Shown here: positions 1-5,617 of the stretch, in pieces
Position numbering within the stretch: the first letter of the stretch is position 1
Layout: every line of letters begins with the position of its first letter
Notes under the pieces: model-generated
Told to the model about the DNA's origin: nothing
The model's input: the letters and a program-made list of their open reading frames with translations, nothing else
The model's database searches: none
NCBI GenBank assembly: GCA_011682595.1
Contig: JAACEH010000228.1
Coordinates: 1 to 5,708 of the forward strand
Length of the DNA stretch: 5,708 bases
Direction: 5' to 3'
DNA from: Anaerolineaceae bacterium
Lineage (GTDB): Bacteria; Planctomycetota; Phycisphaerae; FEN-1346; JAACEH01
Made by a program: the position numbers and the translations under genes

Positions 1-399
1 GTCGGCGTCATTCCCATTGCCCTGAAGGACGGCGGCTATGCCCTGGAGTCGATCGACGAGATGGTCGTCACCGACGGGATGCGCGACCGCAAGGCGGTGA
101 TGGAAGAGCGGGCCGAGGCCTTCATCGCCCTGCCCGGCGGGTTCGGCACCTTCGAAGAACTCCTGGAGGTCATCACCCTCAAACAGTTGCGCTACCACAG
201 CAAGGGGATCGTCATCCTCGACGTCGGCGGCTACTACGACCCGCTGCTGGAGCAGTTCGAACGGATGTTCGAGCAACGCTTCGCCAGGCGCAAGTTCGCC
301 ACGCTCTACCACCTCTCGACCGACCCGGCCGAGGCCCTGGACTACCTGGAAAGTTACCTTCCCGAGACCGGCCCCGGCGGCCCATCGGACCTGCCCTGA
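1..399 (+). CDS. LOG family protein (TIGR00730-type Rossmann fold), 5' end outside the window
   Basis: The frame is open from base 1 to a TGA at 397-399, giving 132 visible residues; the true start lies upstream. The family signature LPGGFGTFEE is present at about visible residues 44-53, preceded by MRDRKAVMEE. Together these form the phosphate-binding and catalytic region of the LOG (LONELY GUY) / former 'lysine decarboxylase-like' family. Characterised members are cytosolic phosphoribohydrolases that release the base from cytokinin riboside 5'-monophosphate or AMP-like nucleotides; the substrate of this protein cannot be told from sequence. After the motif come the usual helix-strand elements (GIVILDVGGYYDPLLEQF) and a short C-terminal extension rich in Gly and Pro. 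GC is high at third positions, as in the tdh-kbl genes. No downstream partner is obvious, because only a gene remnant follows. Family assignment is firm; enzymatic role is inferred. Confidence 0.9.
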   Translation, partial: VGVIPIALKDGGYALESIDEMVVTDGMRDRKAVMEERAEAFIALPGGFGTFEELLEVITLKQLRYHSKGIVILDVGGYYDPLLEQFERMFEQRFARRKFATLYHLSTDPAEALDYLESYLPETGPGGPSDLP

Positions 400-418
400 G
401 CGCCCGGGCCCGGGACGA

Positions 419-565
419 TTGGAGGCGTTCTACCACGAGTTCGCAGCCAATGCCGAGGGCGACCCCGCCGGCTATGAGACGTTGCGGAAGGTCCTCGGCG
501 AAAAGGACATGGCCGCCTTCAAGAAACGCTGGGAGATCTGGATCCTGAAGCTGCATTTTCCGTGA
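419..565 (+). pseudogene. C-terminal remnant of an unidentified protein (planctomycete DUF1570-like tail suspected)
   Basis: A frame ending in TGA at 563-565 encodes about 48 residues, beginning near LEAFYHEFAANAEG and ending in KKRWEIWILKLHFP. Codons have strong G/C at third positions throughout, which marks this as former or present coding sequence. There is no ATG or GTG and no clear ribosome binding site at the 5' end; TTG at 419 is the only plausible start. The frame stays open upstream into the LOG gene, but the codon bias is lost there. The pattern of aromatic residues plus a closing WxxWxLxL resembles the C-terminus of large secreted planctomycete proteins of the DUF1570 (peptidase MA-like) type; this is from memory and weak. 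The most likely reading is a truncated gene whose 5' part was deleted next to the LOG stop codon. A genuine small protein is less likely. Confidence 0.45.
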
Positions 566-597
566 CGGTCCGGCTTTCTCTTCGGAATGAGCATGGC

Positions 598-671
598 GCC
601 ATGGTCTGCCGCAGGCAGGCCATGATCATCACTCGATTACCCATCGCGGCCTGGCTTCGCCAGACCACGGC
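598..671. repeat. Imperfect 24-bp inverted repeat, each arm itself a hairpin (REP/BIME-like)
   Basis: Arm 1 (598-621) matches the reverse complement of arm 2 (648-671) at 20 of 24 positions. Arm 1 with two more bases (601-623) folds alone as a 10-bp stem, one pair being G-U, with a 3-base GCA loop. Arm 2 contains a 5-bp CTGGC/GCCAG stem with a TTC loop (651-663). A perfect 12-bp palindrome, CATGGCGCCATG, precedes it at 592-603. No T-run follows either stem, so a rho-independent terminator is unlikely. The paired-hairpin layout between genes recalls REP/BIME elements. Whether it recurs elsewhere in the genome cannot be seen here. Confidence 0.5.
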
Positions 672-714
672 ACCCGACAACGGACTGCGCGCTGTACGGC
701 GGCGTCTTTTGAGC

Positions 715-743
715 TTGAACCTCCCGGCCGGCAGATTTATATT
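715..743 (+). promoter_or_regulatory. Predicted sigma70-type promoter for tdh-kbl
   Basis: TTGAAC at 715-720 (-35) and TATATT at 738-743 (-10) are separated by exactly 17 bases. Transcription would start near 750, giving a 5' leader of about 55 nt before the tdh ATG. It is an AT-rich island in otherwise GC-rich DNA and the best promoter match upstream of tdh. Prediction only. Confidence 0.55.
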
Positions 744-805
744 CCTTGCCTTCGGCCCGGCTGGTCGGCGATGATGCGCACTTTCAACAGTGAGGAGGCT
801 CGGCG

Positions 806-1849
806 ATGGCGGAAACGATGAAGGCCCTGGTTAAGAGCAAAGCCGAGCCGGGGCTGTGGCTCGAGGAGGTGGCGGCGCCGGAGGTGGGGATCAACGACGT
901 GCTGATCCGGGTCCTGAAGACCGCCATTTGCGGCACCGACGTCCACATTTACAATTGGGACGCCTGGGCCGCCGGGACCATTCCCGTGCCGATGACGGTC
1001 GGCCACGAGTTTGTGGGCCGCATCGAGCGGGTGGGCTCGAACGTGCACGATTTTTTCCCGGGCGAGCTCGTGAGCGGCGAGGGGCACCTGGTCTGCGGGC
1101 GTTGTCGCAACTGCCTGGCCGGGCGGCGGCACCTCTGCCCCAACACCAGCGGCGTGGGCGTCAACCGGCCGGGCTGTTTCGCCGAGTACCTGTGCATCCC
1201 GGTCACCAACGTCTGGCACTGCAACCCGGAGATTCCGCTGGAGGTGCTGGCCTGCTTCGATCCCCTGGGCAACGCCACCCATACCGCCCTGTCGTTCGAC
1301 GTGCTGGGCGAGGACGTGCTGATTACCGGGGCCGGGCCGATCGGCATCATGACCACGGCCATCGCCCGACACGCCGGGGCCCGGCACATCGTGGTCACCG
1401 ACCTGAACCCTTATCGGCTGGAGCTGGCCGAACGGATGGGCGCGACGCTGACCTTGAACGTCGCCGAGGGCCGCCGTGTGGCCGAGGCCCAGCAGGAGCT
1501 GGGCATGAAGGAAGGGTTCGACGTGGGTCTGGAGATGTCGGGCAGCGCTGCGGCGTTTCGGGACATGCTCTCGAACATGTGCCACGGCGGCAAGGTGGCC
1601 ATGCTGGGCATCCCCGAGCCGGAAACGCGGATCGACTGGAACCTGGTGGTTTTCAACGGTCTGACCATCAAGGGCATCTACGGCCGCGAAATGTACGAGA
1701 CCTGGTACAAGATGACGGTCATGCTGCAGAGCGGCCTGGACATCCAGCCGGTCATCACGCACCGTTTCGACTACACCGACTACCAGGAAGCCTTCGAGGT
1801 CATGCGCTCGGGCCAATCTGGCAAGGTGATTCTGGCCTGGGCCGAATAG
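806..1849 (+). CDS. tdh: L-threonine 3-dehydrogenase (zinc, NAD-dependent)
   Basis: Oxidises L-threonine to L-2-amino-3-oxobutyrate with NAD+ in the cytosol, the first step of threonine-to-glycine conversion. The 347-residue product aligns along its whole length with E. coli Tdh (341 aa) as I remember it. In the N-terminal GroES-like catalytic domain, the active-site zinc ligands are Cys42 (TAICGTDVH) and His67-Glu68 (VGHE), with His94 nearby. Structural-zinc cysteines Cys97, Cys100, Cys103 and Cys111 are all present. The NAD-binding Rossmann motif GAGPIG is at 175-180 and the ribose-binding Asp is Asp199 (VVTD). The C-terminus carries IKGIYGREM and [10 protein letters not shown], typical of Tdh. 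GAGGAG at 792-797 sits 8 bases before ATG 806; ATG 818 would match the E. coli start but lacks so good a site. kbl follows after 28 bases, so the two form an operon. An 8-bp tandem duplication (GCCGAATA twice, 1841-1856) overlaps the stop codon without effect on the frame. Confidence 0.97.
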   Translation: MAETMKALVKSKAEPGLWLEEVAAPEVGINDVLIRVLKTAICGTDVHIYNWDAWAAGTIPVPMTVGHEFVGRIERVGSNVHDFFPGELVSGEGHLVCGRCRNCLAGRRHLCPNTSGVGVNRPGCFAEYLCIPVTNVWHCNPEIPLEVLACFDPLGNATHTALSFDVLGEDVLITGAGPIGIMTTAIARHAGARHIVVTDLNPYRLELAERMGATLTLNVAEGRRVAEAQQELGMKEGFDVGLEMSGSAAAFRDMLSNMCHGGKVAMLGIPEPETRIDWNLVVFNGLTIKGIYGREMYETWYKMTVMLQSGLDIQPVITHRFDYTDYQEAFEVMRSGQSGKVILAWAE

Positions 1850-1877
1850 CCGAATAGAGGGACAGGGGAAGAAAATC

Positions 1878-3050
1878 ATGCTGGGCACGGCGCAAACGTT
1901 TCTGGAAAAGGAACTGGCCGCCATCCGCGAGGGCGGCCTCTACAAGGACGAGCGGATCATCAGCGGCCCGCAGGGGGCGCGGATCACGGTGGGCGACCGC
2001 GAGGTGCTGAACTTCTGCGCCAACAATTACCTGGGCCTGGCCGCCCACCCCGAGGTGATTGCCGCGGCCCGGGAGAGCCTGGACCGCTGGGGTTACGGCG
2101 TGCGTTTCATTTGCGGCACGCAGGAGATTCACAGGGAACTGGAGCGGGCGCTCAGTGAGTTTCTGGGCACCGAGGAGACGATCCTTTACACTTCGTGCTT
2201 CGACGCCAACGGCGGGCTGTTCGAAACGCTGCTGGGGGCCGAGGACGCTATTCTCAGCGACCAGCTCAACCACGCCAGCATCATCGACGGCATCCGCTTG
2301 TGCAAGGCCCGGCGGCTGCGCTTCAAGCATGGCGACCTGGCCGACCTGGAGGCCAGGCTCAAGGAGGCCTCCGGGGCGCGGCTGCGCCTGGTGGCCACCG
2401 ACGGCGTGTTCTCGATGGACGGCGACGTGGCGGACCTGGCCGGCATTTGCGACCTGGCCGAGCGGTACGAGGCGCTGGTCATGGTCGACGACTCGCACGC
2501 GGTGGGCTTCATGGGCGGCGAAGGTCGCGGCACGCACGAACATTGCGGCGTCATGGGTCGCGTGGACATCATCACCGGCACGTTGGGTAAGGCCCTGGGC
2601 GGGGCCAGCGGCGGCTACACCAGCGGCCGCAAGGAGATCGTTGACCTGCTCCGCCAGAGGTCGCGGCCCTACCTGTTCAGCAACACCGTGGCCCCGATGA
2701 TCGTGGCCGCGTCGATCAAGGCCCTGGAGCTGTTGTCGCGGAGCACCGAGCTTCGCGACCGGCTGGCCGAGAGCACGCGTTACTTCCGGCGGCGGATGAC
2801 CGAGTGCGGGTTCGATATCCGCGAGGGCGAGCATCCGATCGTGCCGATCATGCTGGGCGATGCGCTGCTGGCCCAGAAGATGGCCGCCCGGCTGCTGGAC
2901 AAGGGCATTTACGTGATCGGCTTTTTCTACCCGGTGGTGCCCAAGGGCGCCGCCCGGATCCGCGTCCAGATCTCCTCGGCCCACACCCGAGAGGACCTGG
3001 ACCTGGCCATCCGCGCCTTCAGCGAAGTCAAAGCCGAGTTCGCCCGATAA
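1878..3050 (+). CDS. kbl: Glycine C-acetyltransferase (2-amino-3-ketobutyrate CoA ligase)
   Basis: PLP enzyme of the alpha-oxoamine synthase family. It cleaves 2-amino-3-oxobutyrate, the unstable product of Tdh, with CoA to give glycine and acetyl-CoA. The 390-residue product matches E. coli Kbl (398 aa) throughout. Lys238 in GTLGKALGG is the PLP Schiff-base lysine. His132 in NHASIIDG stacks on the cofactor ring. Asp204 and His207 in VDDSHAVGF are the ring-nitrogen and O3' contacts. [10 protein letters not shown] (45-54) and YPVVPKG near the C-terminus are family hallmarks. The start ATG 1878 has AGGGGAAG at 1864-1871, 6 bases upstream. One oddity: between Gly74 and Val75 the motif reads [10 protein letters not shown], whereas E. 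coli has GFGMASVRFICGT, so three residues of a conserved loop are missing in frame. Function is otherwise expected to be intact; no other catalytic residue is lost. It lies directly behind tdh and converges with the restriction cassette. Confidence 0.96.
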   Translation: MLGTAQTFLEKELAAIREGGLYKDERIISGPQGARITVGDREVLNFCANNYLGLAAHPEVIAAARESLDRWGYGVRFICGTQEIHRELERALSEFLGTEETILYTSCFDANGGLFETLLGAEDAILSDQLNHASIIDGIRLCKARRLRFKHGDLADLEARLKEASGARLRLVATDGVFSMDGDVADLAGICDLAERYEALVMVDDSHAVGFMGGEGRGTHEHCGVMGRVDIITGTLGKALGGASGGYTSGRKEIVDLLRQRSRPYLFSNTVAPMIVAASIKALELLSRSTELRDRLAESTRYFRRRMTECGFDIREGEHPIVPIMLGDALLAQKMAARLLDKGIYVIGFFYPVVPKGAARIRVQISSAHTREDLDLAIRAFSEVKAEFAR

Positions 3051-3063
3051 CGGACATGCGACA

Positions 3064-3097
3064 CAGAATGACAGAATTACTGCCGGGGACTATTCTG
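3064..3097. repeat. Short repeats and weak stem between convergent kbl and the nuclease gene
   Basis: The 54-base gap between the kbl stop and the nuclease stop contains a tandem ACAGAAT pair (3063-3069 and 3071-3077) and an ATTCTG at 3092-3097. ATTCTG can pair with either CAGAAT copy as a 6-bp stem with a large loop. There is no T-run on either strand, so it is at best a weak bidirectional terminator. No other terminator is visible for either gene. Confidence 0.25.
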
Positions 3098-3104
3098 GGG
3101 CCGG

Positions 3105-4100
3105 TTACGCGATTTGCCGAAATGTGTTTGCCCGCCGTATAAGGTCTTTCGAAGGATAGAGGCTCGAATTGGCTGGCAGAATGATGCGTTGATTAAGCGT
3201 CTGTTGAATATCTGCGAGACCTCCTCCCAACTCATCTTTCTTCAGCTGGTTGGCCTTGGACCTGTTCAGGCGTACTCTGTATTGTTCGTCTATAAAGATT
3301 AATCCGCGGTCGTAGGCACGGTGGTATGTCGGGCTTAGAGCAAGCCCGTTGGCCACGTCATCGGTGCTTTGGGGCGCTCCGACCGGCAATATGTGGGCAG
3401 CGTCGACCAACCGCAGCTGAATACCCGTGACAGCACAGCGATGCTCATGCGCCTGCAACACAAGGCGACGAAAGCGGCTGTCGCGTGACCAGCGGCGCAC
3501 GTCTTGCACTGTCTGCTTTCGGGGCTGCGACAGTCGCAGCATGTCGCTGTCGGATACAGTTTCTCCGCGAACAGTCCTTGCCAGCAGGCCGTAGTTGGTC
3601 GCGGTCCGTCCGTATCTGTGAATGCGGTCTGCGCTGAAAACACAGGTCATAAGGTGGTCGGGCCTTATCCCAGCAGCTATCTCGCCGTTGTGCTTCCGGT
3701 CAAACGCTAAACCATCGGTGAGTGCCTGCCTGAGCGCTTCAACATCAATCTGCACGGAAGGTGAGCCAGGGGTGAATTCGCAGTGCATTGATGTGTCGAA
3801 TCCCGCAAGAACGTCCAGCACAGGTTCATACCCCATGATGAGAGTCGGGCCTGATGGGTTCAACGGGAGCGGAGAGTGTACCCCTGTCATCTGGACTCGA
3901 TACTCGTTTGGCAAGCTCGCACGGCCACCCCGGGTCAGAGTCCAGATATAAATGTGGACCTCAAGTGGTGCGCCTGGTTCCACAATCAGCAATCGCGCTG
4001 GATTTGAACGTTGTCCCGACAACAAGTGCGCTGAAACGCCTGATTCTTCAAACGAGCACACAAGCGTTTCAATGATCCGCCCTCGAGGCACGGCAGGCAT
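3105..4100 (-). CDS. HNH endonuclease, predicted restriction enzyme of the adjacent methyltransferase
   Basis: The 331-residue product has an HNH (HNH_2-like) nuclease domain in its C-terminal third. HRCAVTG at 220-226 opens the beta-hairpin, DAAHILP at 233-239 supplies the catalytic His236, NGLALS holds Asn251, and TYHRAYD gives His260, so H-N-H is complete. There is no set of four zinc cysteines. The N-terminal 200 residues carry a conserved-looking block (VHIYIWTLTRGG...NEYRVQMTGV, about 48-74) that I cannot assign to a domain; a target-recognition role is inference. The start is ATG 4100 with GAGGAGGG (minus strand, 4114-4107) 6 bases upstream, overlapping the natural methyltransferase stop, which implies translational coupling. 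Pairing with a site-specific DNA methyltransferase argues for a type II restriction enzyme. The cleavage site cannot be predicted. GC is lower than in kbl, in keeping with recent acquisition. Confidence 0.85.
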   Translation of the reverse strand: MPAVPRGRIIETLVCSFEESGVSAHLLSGQRSNPARLLIVEPGAPLEVHIYIWTLTRGGRASLPNEYRVQMTGVHSPLPLNPSGPTLIMGYEPVLDVLAGFDTSMHCEFTPGSPSVQIDVEALRQALTDGLAFDRKHNGEIAAGIRPDHLMTCVFSADRIHRYGRTATNYGLLARTVRGETVSDSDMLRLSQPRKQTVQDVRRWSRDSRFRRLVLQAHEHRCAVTGIQLRLVDAAHILPVGAPQSTDDVANGLALSPTYHRAYDRGLIFIDEQYRVRLNRSKANQLKKDELGGGLADIQQTLNQRIILPANSSLYPSKDLIRRANTFRQIA

Positions 4101-4112
4101 GTGGTGCCCTCC

Positions 4113-4279
4113 TCATGTTGTCCGCTTCTTCACCGGCCGTTTGCGGCCCCCGTCTTTTCGAAGAGGTTTGTCCGGCAAGGAGCTCCACAGCAAGTCCGGC
4201 CGGCCTATCTTGTAGTAGCCGTTCGCTTCTTTCTTTGTCGCAAACAAGAAGTCCTGCTTTGCGTTTGCCTTCTTGGCGC
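4113..4279 (-). other. Out-of-frame natural C-terminus of the methyltransferase (frameshifted segment)
   Basis: Read one frame over from the gene as written, this stretch encodes 55 residues including AKQDFLFATKKEANGYYKIG and RPDLLWSSLPDKPL, ending in a Lys/Arg-rich tail at TGA 4115-4113. NGYYKIGRPDLLW has the look of a conserved enzyme tail, and its stop overlaps the nuclease ribosome site, exactly where an operon would place it. The frame joins the methyltransferase correctly if the homopolymer holds 9 or 12 C residues instead of 11. With 12, the protein would be 353 residues, close to M.PvuII (336). The out-of-frame state is seen directly; the native junction is inferred. Confidence 0.8.
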
Positions 4280-5173
4280 GGGGGGGGGGGTTGCAAATCG
4301 CCCCAAAGCGCCAAGTAAATAGTCTTCGCGAATCTCGCCGCAAACCCAACGACGTTTCAGCCGCTCCGCAGCAGCCCCTGTCGCGCAACTGCCGGCAAAC
4401 GGGTCCACGACCAAGTCGCCTTCGTCCGTCAGCATCCTTATGAAATACTCCGGAATTTCCTCGGGGAACCGGGCGGGGTGAGGCTTGAGGTCGCGTTCTG
4501 CGCAGTATCTTAAATACGCGGAATTACTTTCGGTATGGGCCAAAGCGATCAGGTTGGGAGGAATCGCAGCCCCGTTGTTCGTGGTGAATTTCTCGCTGAT
4601 ATCATGCCCGCTCGGCCGCAGCTTGGCCTTGTAGCCATTTTTCAGCAAAGATCGCATGCTTTCACTGTATGGCTGCAGCACTCTTCGGTTGCTTGCCCTT
4701 GGCCATGGCGTCTTTGCCAGCCACCAGATACAATTAACGGCATCCTTGACCCTCAGGCGACGAACAGTTACCCACTCTGCAGGCGTTGGTAGCTTGCTAG
4801 GATTCCACCAGAAAAACTCCTGCGCCAGATGAAAACCAAACTCCTTGCAAAGCATTATCAGAAGTTCGAAGTGATACAGGCTGCGCGTCGGCTGACCCTG
4901 TATCCAAGCCCCCCCGATGTCAATCACCAGAGAACCGGAGGGCTTGAGAATTCGTTTAAATTCTTGCGCGAACGGCTTGAACCAGTCCAGATAGTCCTCT
5001 GCGTCCGCGTTCCCATATTCCTTTTTTCTTACAAGGCCGTAGGGAGGACTGGTGACTATAAGATCGGCACTCTTCGGTTCCAGTTTTTCGGGGAGTACGT
5101 CCAGCGAATCCCCGCGAAAGACCTTCCCAAGCCCCGTATGAAAAACCTTCTTGATCGACAACGTTTTGCCCAA
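4205..5173 (-). CDS. Site-specific DNA methyltransferase (N4-cytosine, M.PvuII-like), frameshifted near the C-terminus
   Basis: Transfers a methyl group from S-adenosylmethionine to a base in a specific DNA site, protecting host DNA from the paired nuclease. Catalytic motif IV TSPPYG is at 41-46 and SAM-binding motif I DPFAGS at 257-262. IV before I is the beta-class order, and SPPY with beta order is typical of N4-cytosine enzymes. Matches to remembered M.PvuII include RKKEYGN (49-55), NPSKLP, RVKDAVN, RPSGHDI (187-193), IPPNL and HPARFP (232-237), so family placement is strong. Target specificity likely lies between motifs IV and X and is not predictable. The start is TTG 5173, directly after an in-frame TAA; TTG 5161 is the only close alternative and no strong ribosome site is seen. 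An 11-base C run (minus strand) after Ala294 shifts the frame: the last 24 residues as read (APRRQTQ...) are not native, and the natural tail lies in the next frame to 4113. Confidence 0.9.
   Translation of the reverse strand: MGKTLSIKKVFHTGLGKVFRGDSLDVLPEKLEPKSADLIVTSPPYGLVRKKEYGNADAEDYLDWFKPFAQEFKRILKPSGSLVIDIGGAWIQGQPTRSLYHFELLIMLCKEFGFHLAQEFFWWNPSKLPTPAEWVTVRRLRVKDAVNCIWWLAKTPWPRASNRRVLQPYSESMRSLLKNGYKAKLRPSGHDISEKFTTNNGAAIPPNLIALAHTESNSAYLRYCAERDLKPHPARFPEEIPEYFIRMLTDEGDLVVDPFAGSCATGAAAERLKRRWVCGEIREDYLLGALGRFATPPPAPRRQTQSRTSCLRQRKKRTATTR
4280..4290. repeat. 11-nt G homopolymer (C on the coding strand) within the methyltransferase gene
   Basis: Eleven consecutive G on the plus strand, preceded by C and followed by TT. 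It encodes part of Thr-Pro-Pro-Pro (residues 295-298) of the methyltransferase. It is the longest mononucleotide run in the window and lies where the reading frame breaks. Tracts of this kind are known contingency loci in restriction-modification genes of several bacteria and are also prone to sequencing error. Confidence 0.95.
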
Positions 5174-5401
5174 TTAGCTATTCCAGAAGAAAAACCATCA
5201 ACCATCCGCCCTCGATCTCACATCATGACGGCGGCAACTGGTATTGTAAAGTCATTTCCCCGAAGCACATCTTTATCCTGCAGGATCGAGATAAGTTCTC
5301 TGTGCCAAAAATCTGCCGGCGATCTCCACTTGCTCGGTGGTCGCGGTGAAATCGGGCTGAGAATGGCCCGGGAAGGTGCATTTGGAGCCCGATACGGGCG
5401 G
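5174..5401. other. Intergenic stretch between the methyltransferase and the citrate synthase promoter
   Basis: No gene, RNA or repeat is recognised here. A controller (C) protein gene, usual in PvuII-type systems, was sought on both strands and not found. The minus strand has a short frame without an ATG (5345 to the TGA at 5220-5218) containing ELISILQDKDVLRGNDF, which might be a decayed gene end; evidence is poor. The methyltransferase promoter should lie here, but I see no convincing -35/-10 pair on the minus strand. Confidence 0.4.
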
Positions 5402-5430
5402 TGGAAAATCCTGCCGGTTTATGGTATACT
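5402..5430 (+). promoter_or_regulatory. Predicted promoter of the citrate synthase gene (extended -10)
   Basis: TATACT at 5425-5430 is preceded by TG one base upstream (TGGTATACT), an extended -10 element. TGGAAA at 5402-5407 is a partial -35 match at 17-base spacing. Transcription would begin near 5437, producing a 5' leader of about 180 nt before the ATG at 5618. Confidence 0.6.
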
Positions 5431-5449
5431 ATTGCATCGCAAGAGCAAT

Positions 5450-5580
5450 CCTGTCGGCCCGTCCATTTTGAGGCGCAGGTCAGGGGTCCCGTGGGCGGAC
5501 CCCATTGACAGGACGGCTGGCACCCAGGTTTCACCCGGTGAGAGTCTGCCCGCCTTTAAGAGCGCAAGGCAGACGCCGGG
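5450..5580 (+). ncRNA. Structured 5' leader of citrate synthase mRNA, candidate cis-regulatory RNA
   Basis: Two strong helices are seen. Helix A joins GTCAGGGGTCC (5479-5489) to GGACCCC and TGAC (5497-5503, 5506-5509): 11 pairs, a 2-base bulge and a 7-base loop. It is enclosed by CCGTCC (5459-5464) with GGACGG (5511-5516). Helix B joins GTCTGCC (5544-5550) to GGCAGAC (5568-5574), is extended outward by CCCGG (5534-5538) with CCGGG (5576-5580), and inward by CGC/GCG. CCTGTC at 5450-5455 can instead pair with GACAGG at 5507-5512, which would break the enclosing stem and the base of helix A. No T-run follows, so any control would more likely act on translation. It matches no riboswitch consensus I know. 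Confidence 0.5.
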
Positions 5581-5617
5581 ACCGCAGAAACCACAACAAG
5601 GGAAGGAGCACCCAGTC

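Noticed and set aside
601..663. Rho-independent terminators formed by the two hairpins before tdh
   Set aside because: Neither stem is followed by a T-run on either strand.
562..774. 70-codon plus-strand frame starting at a GTG after the gene remnant
   Set aside because: It runs through the hairpin repeat and the tdh promoter, shows no coding bias and resembles nothing known.
856..1857. 333-codon plus-strand frame overlapping tdh
   Set aside because: Arg/Gly/His-rich shadow in another frame, with no domain and no ribosome site.
737..1924. 395-codon open frame on the minus strand opposite tdh
   Set aside because: It mirrors a textbook Tdh on the plus strand; its composition (His, Gln, Val, Asp rich) is the usual antisense artefact of GC-rich coding DNA.
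1800..2984. 394-codon open frame on the minus strand opposite kbl
   Set aside because: Antisense shadow of kbl, whose catalytic residues are all visible on the plus strand; no recognisable domain.
5450..5580. Cobalamin, TPP, FMN, glycine or SAM riboswitch
   Set aside because: CCGGTGAGA and GTCTGCCCGCC recall parts of cobalamin riboswitches, but the GCCACTG box and other core boxes are absent; signature cores of the other classes are also missing.
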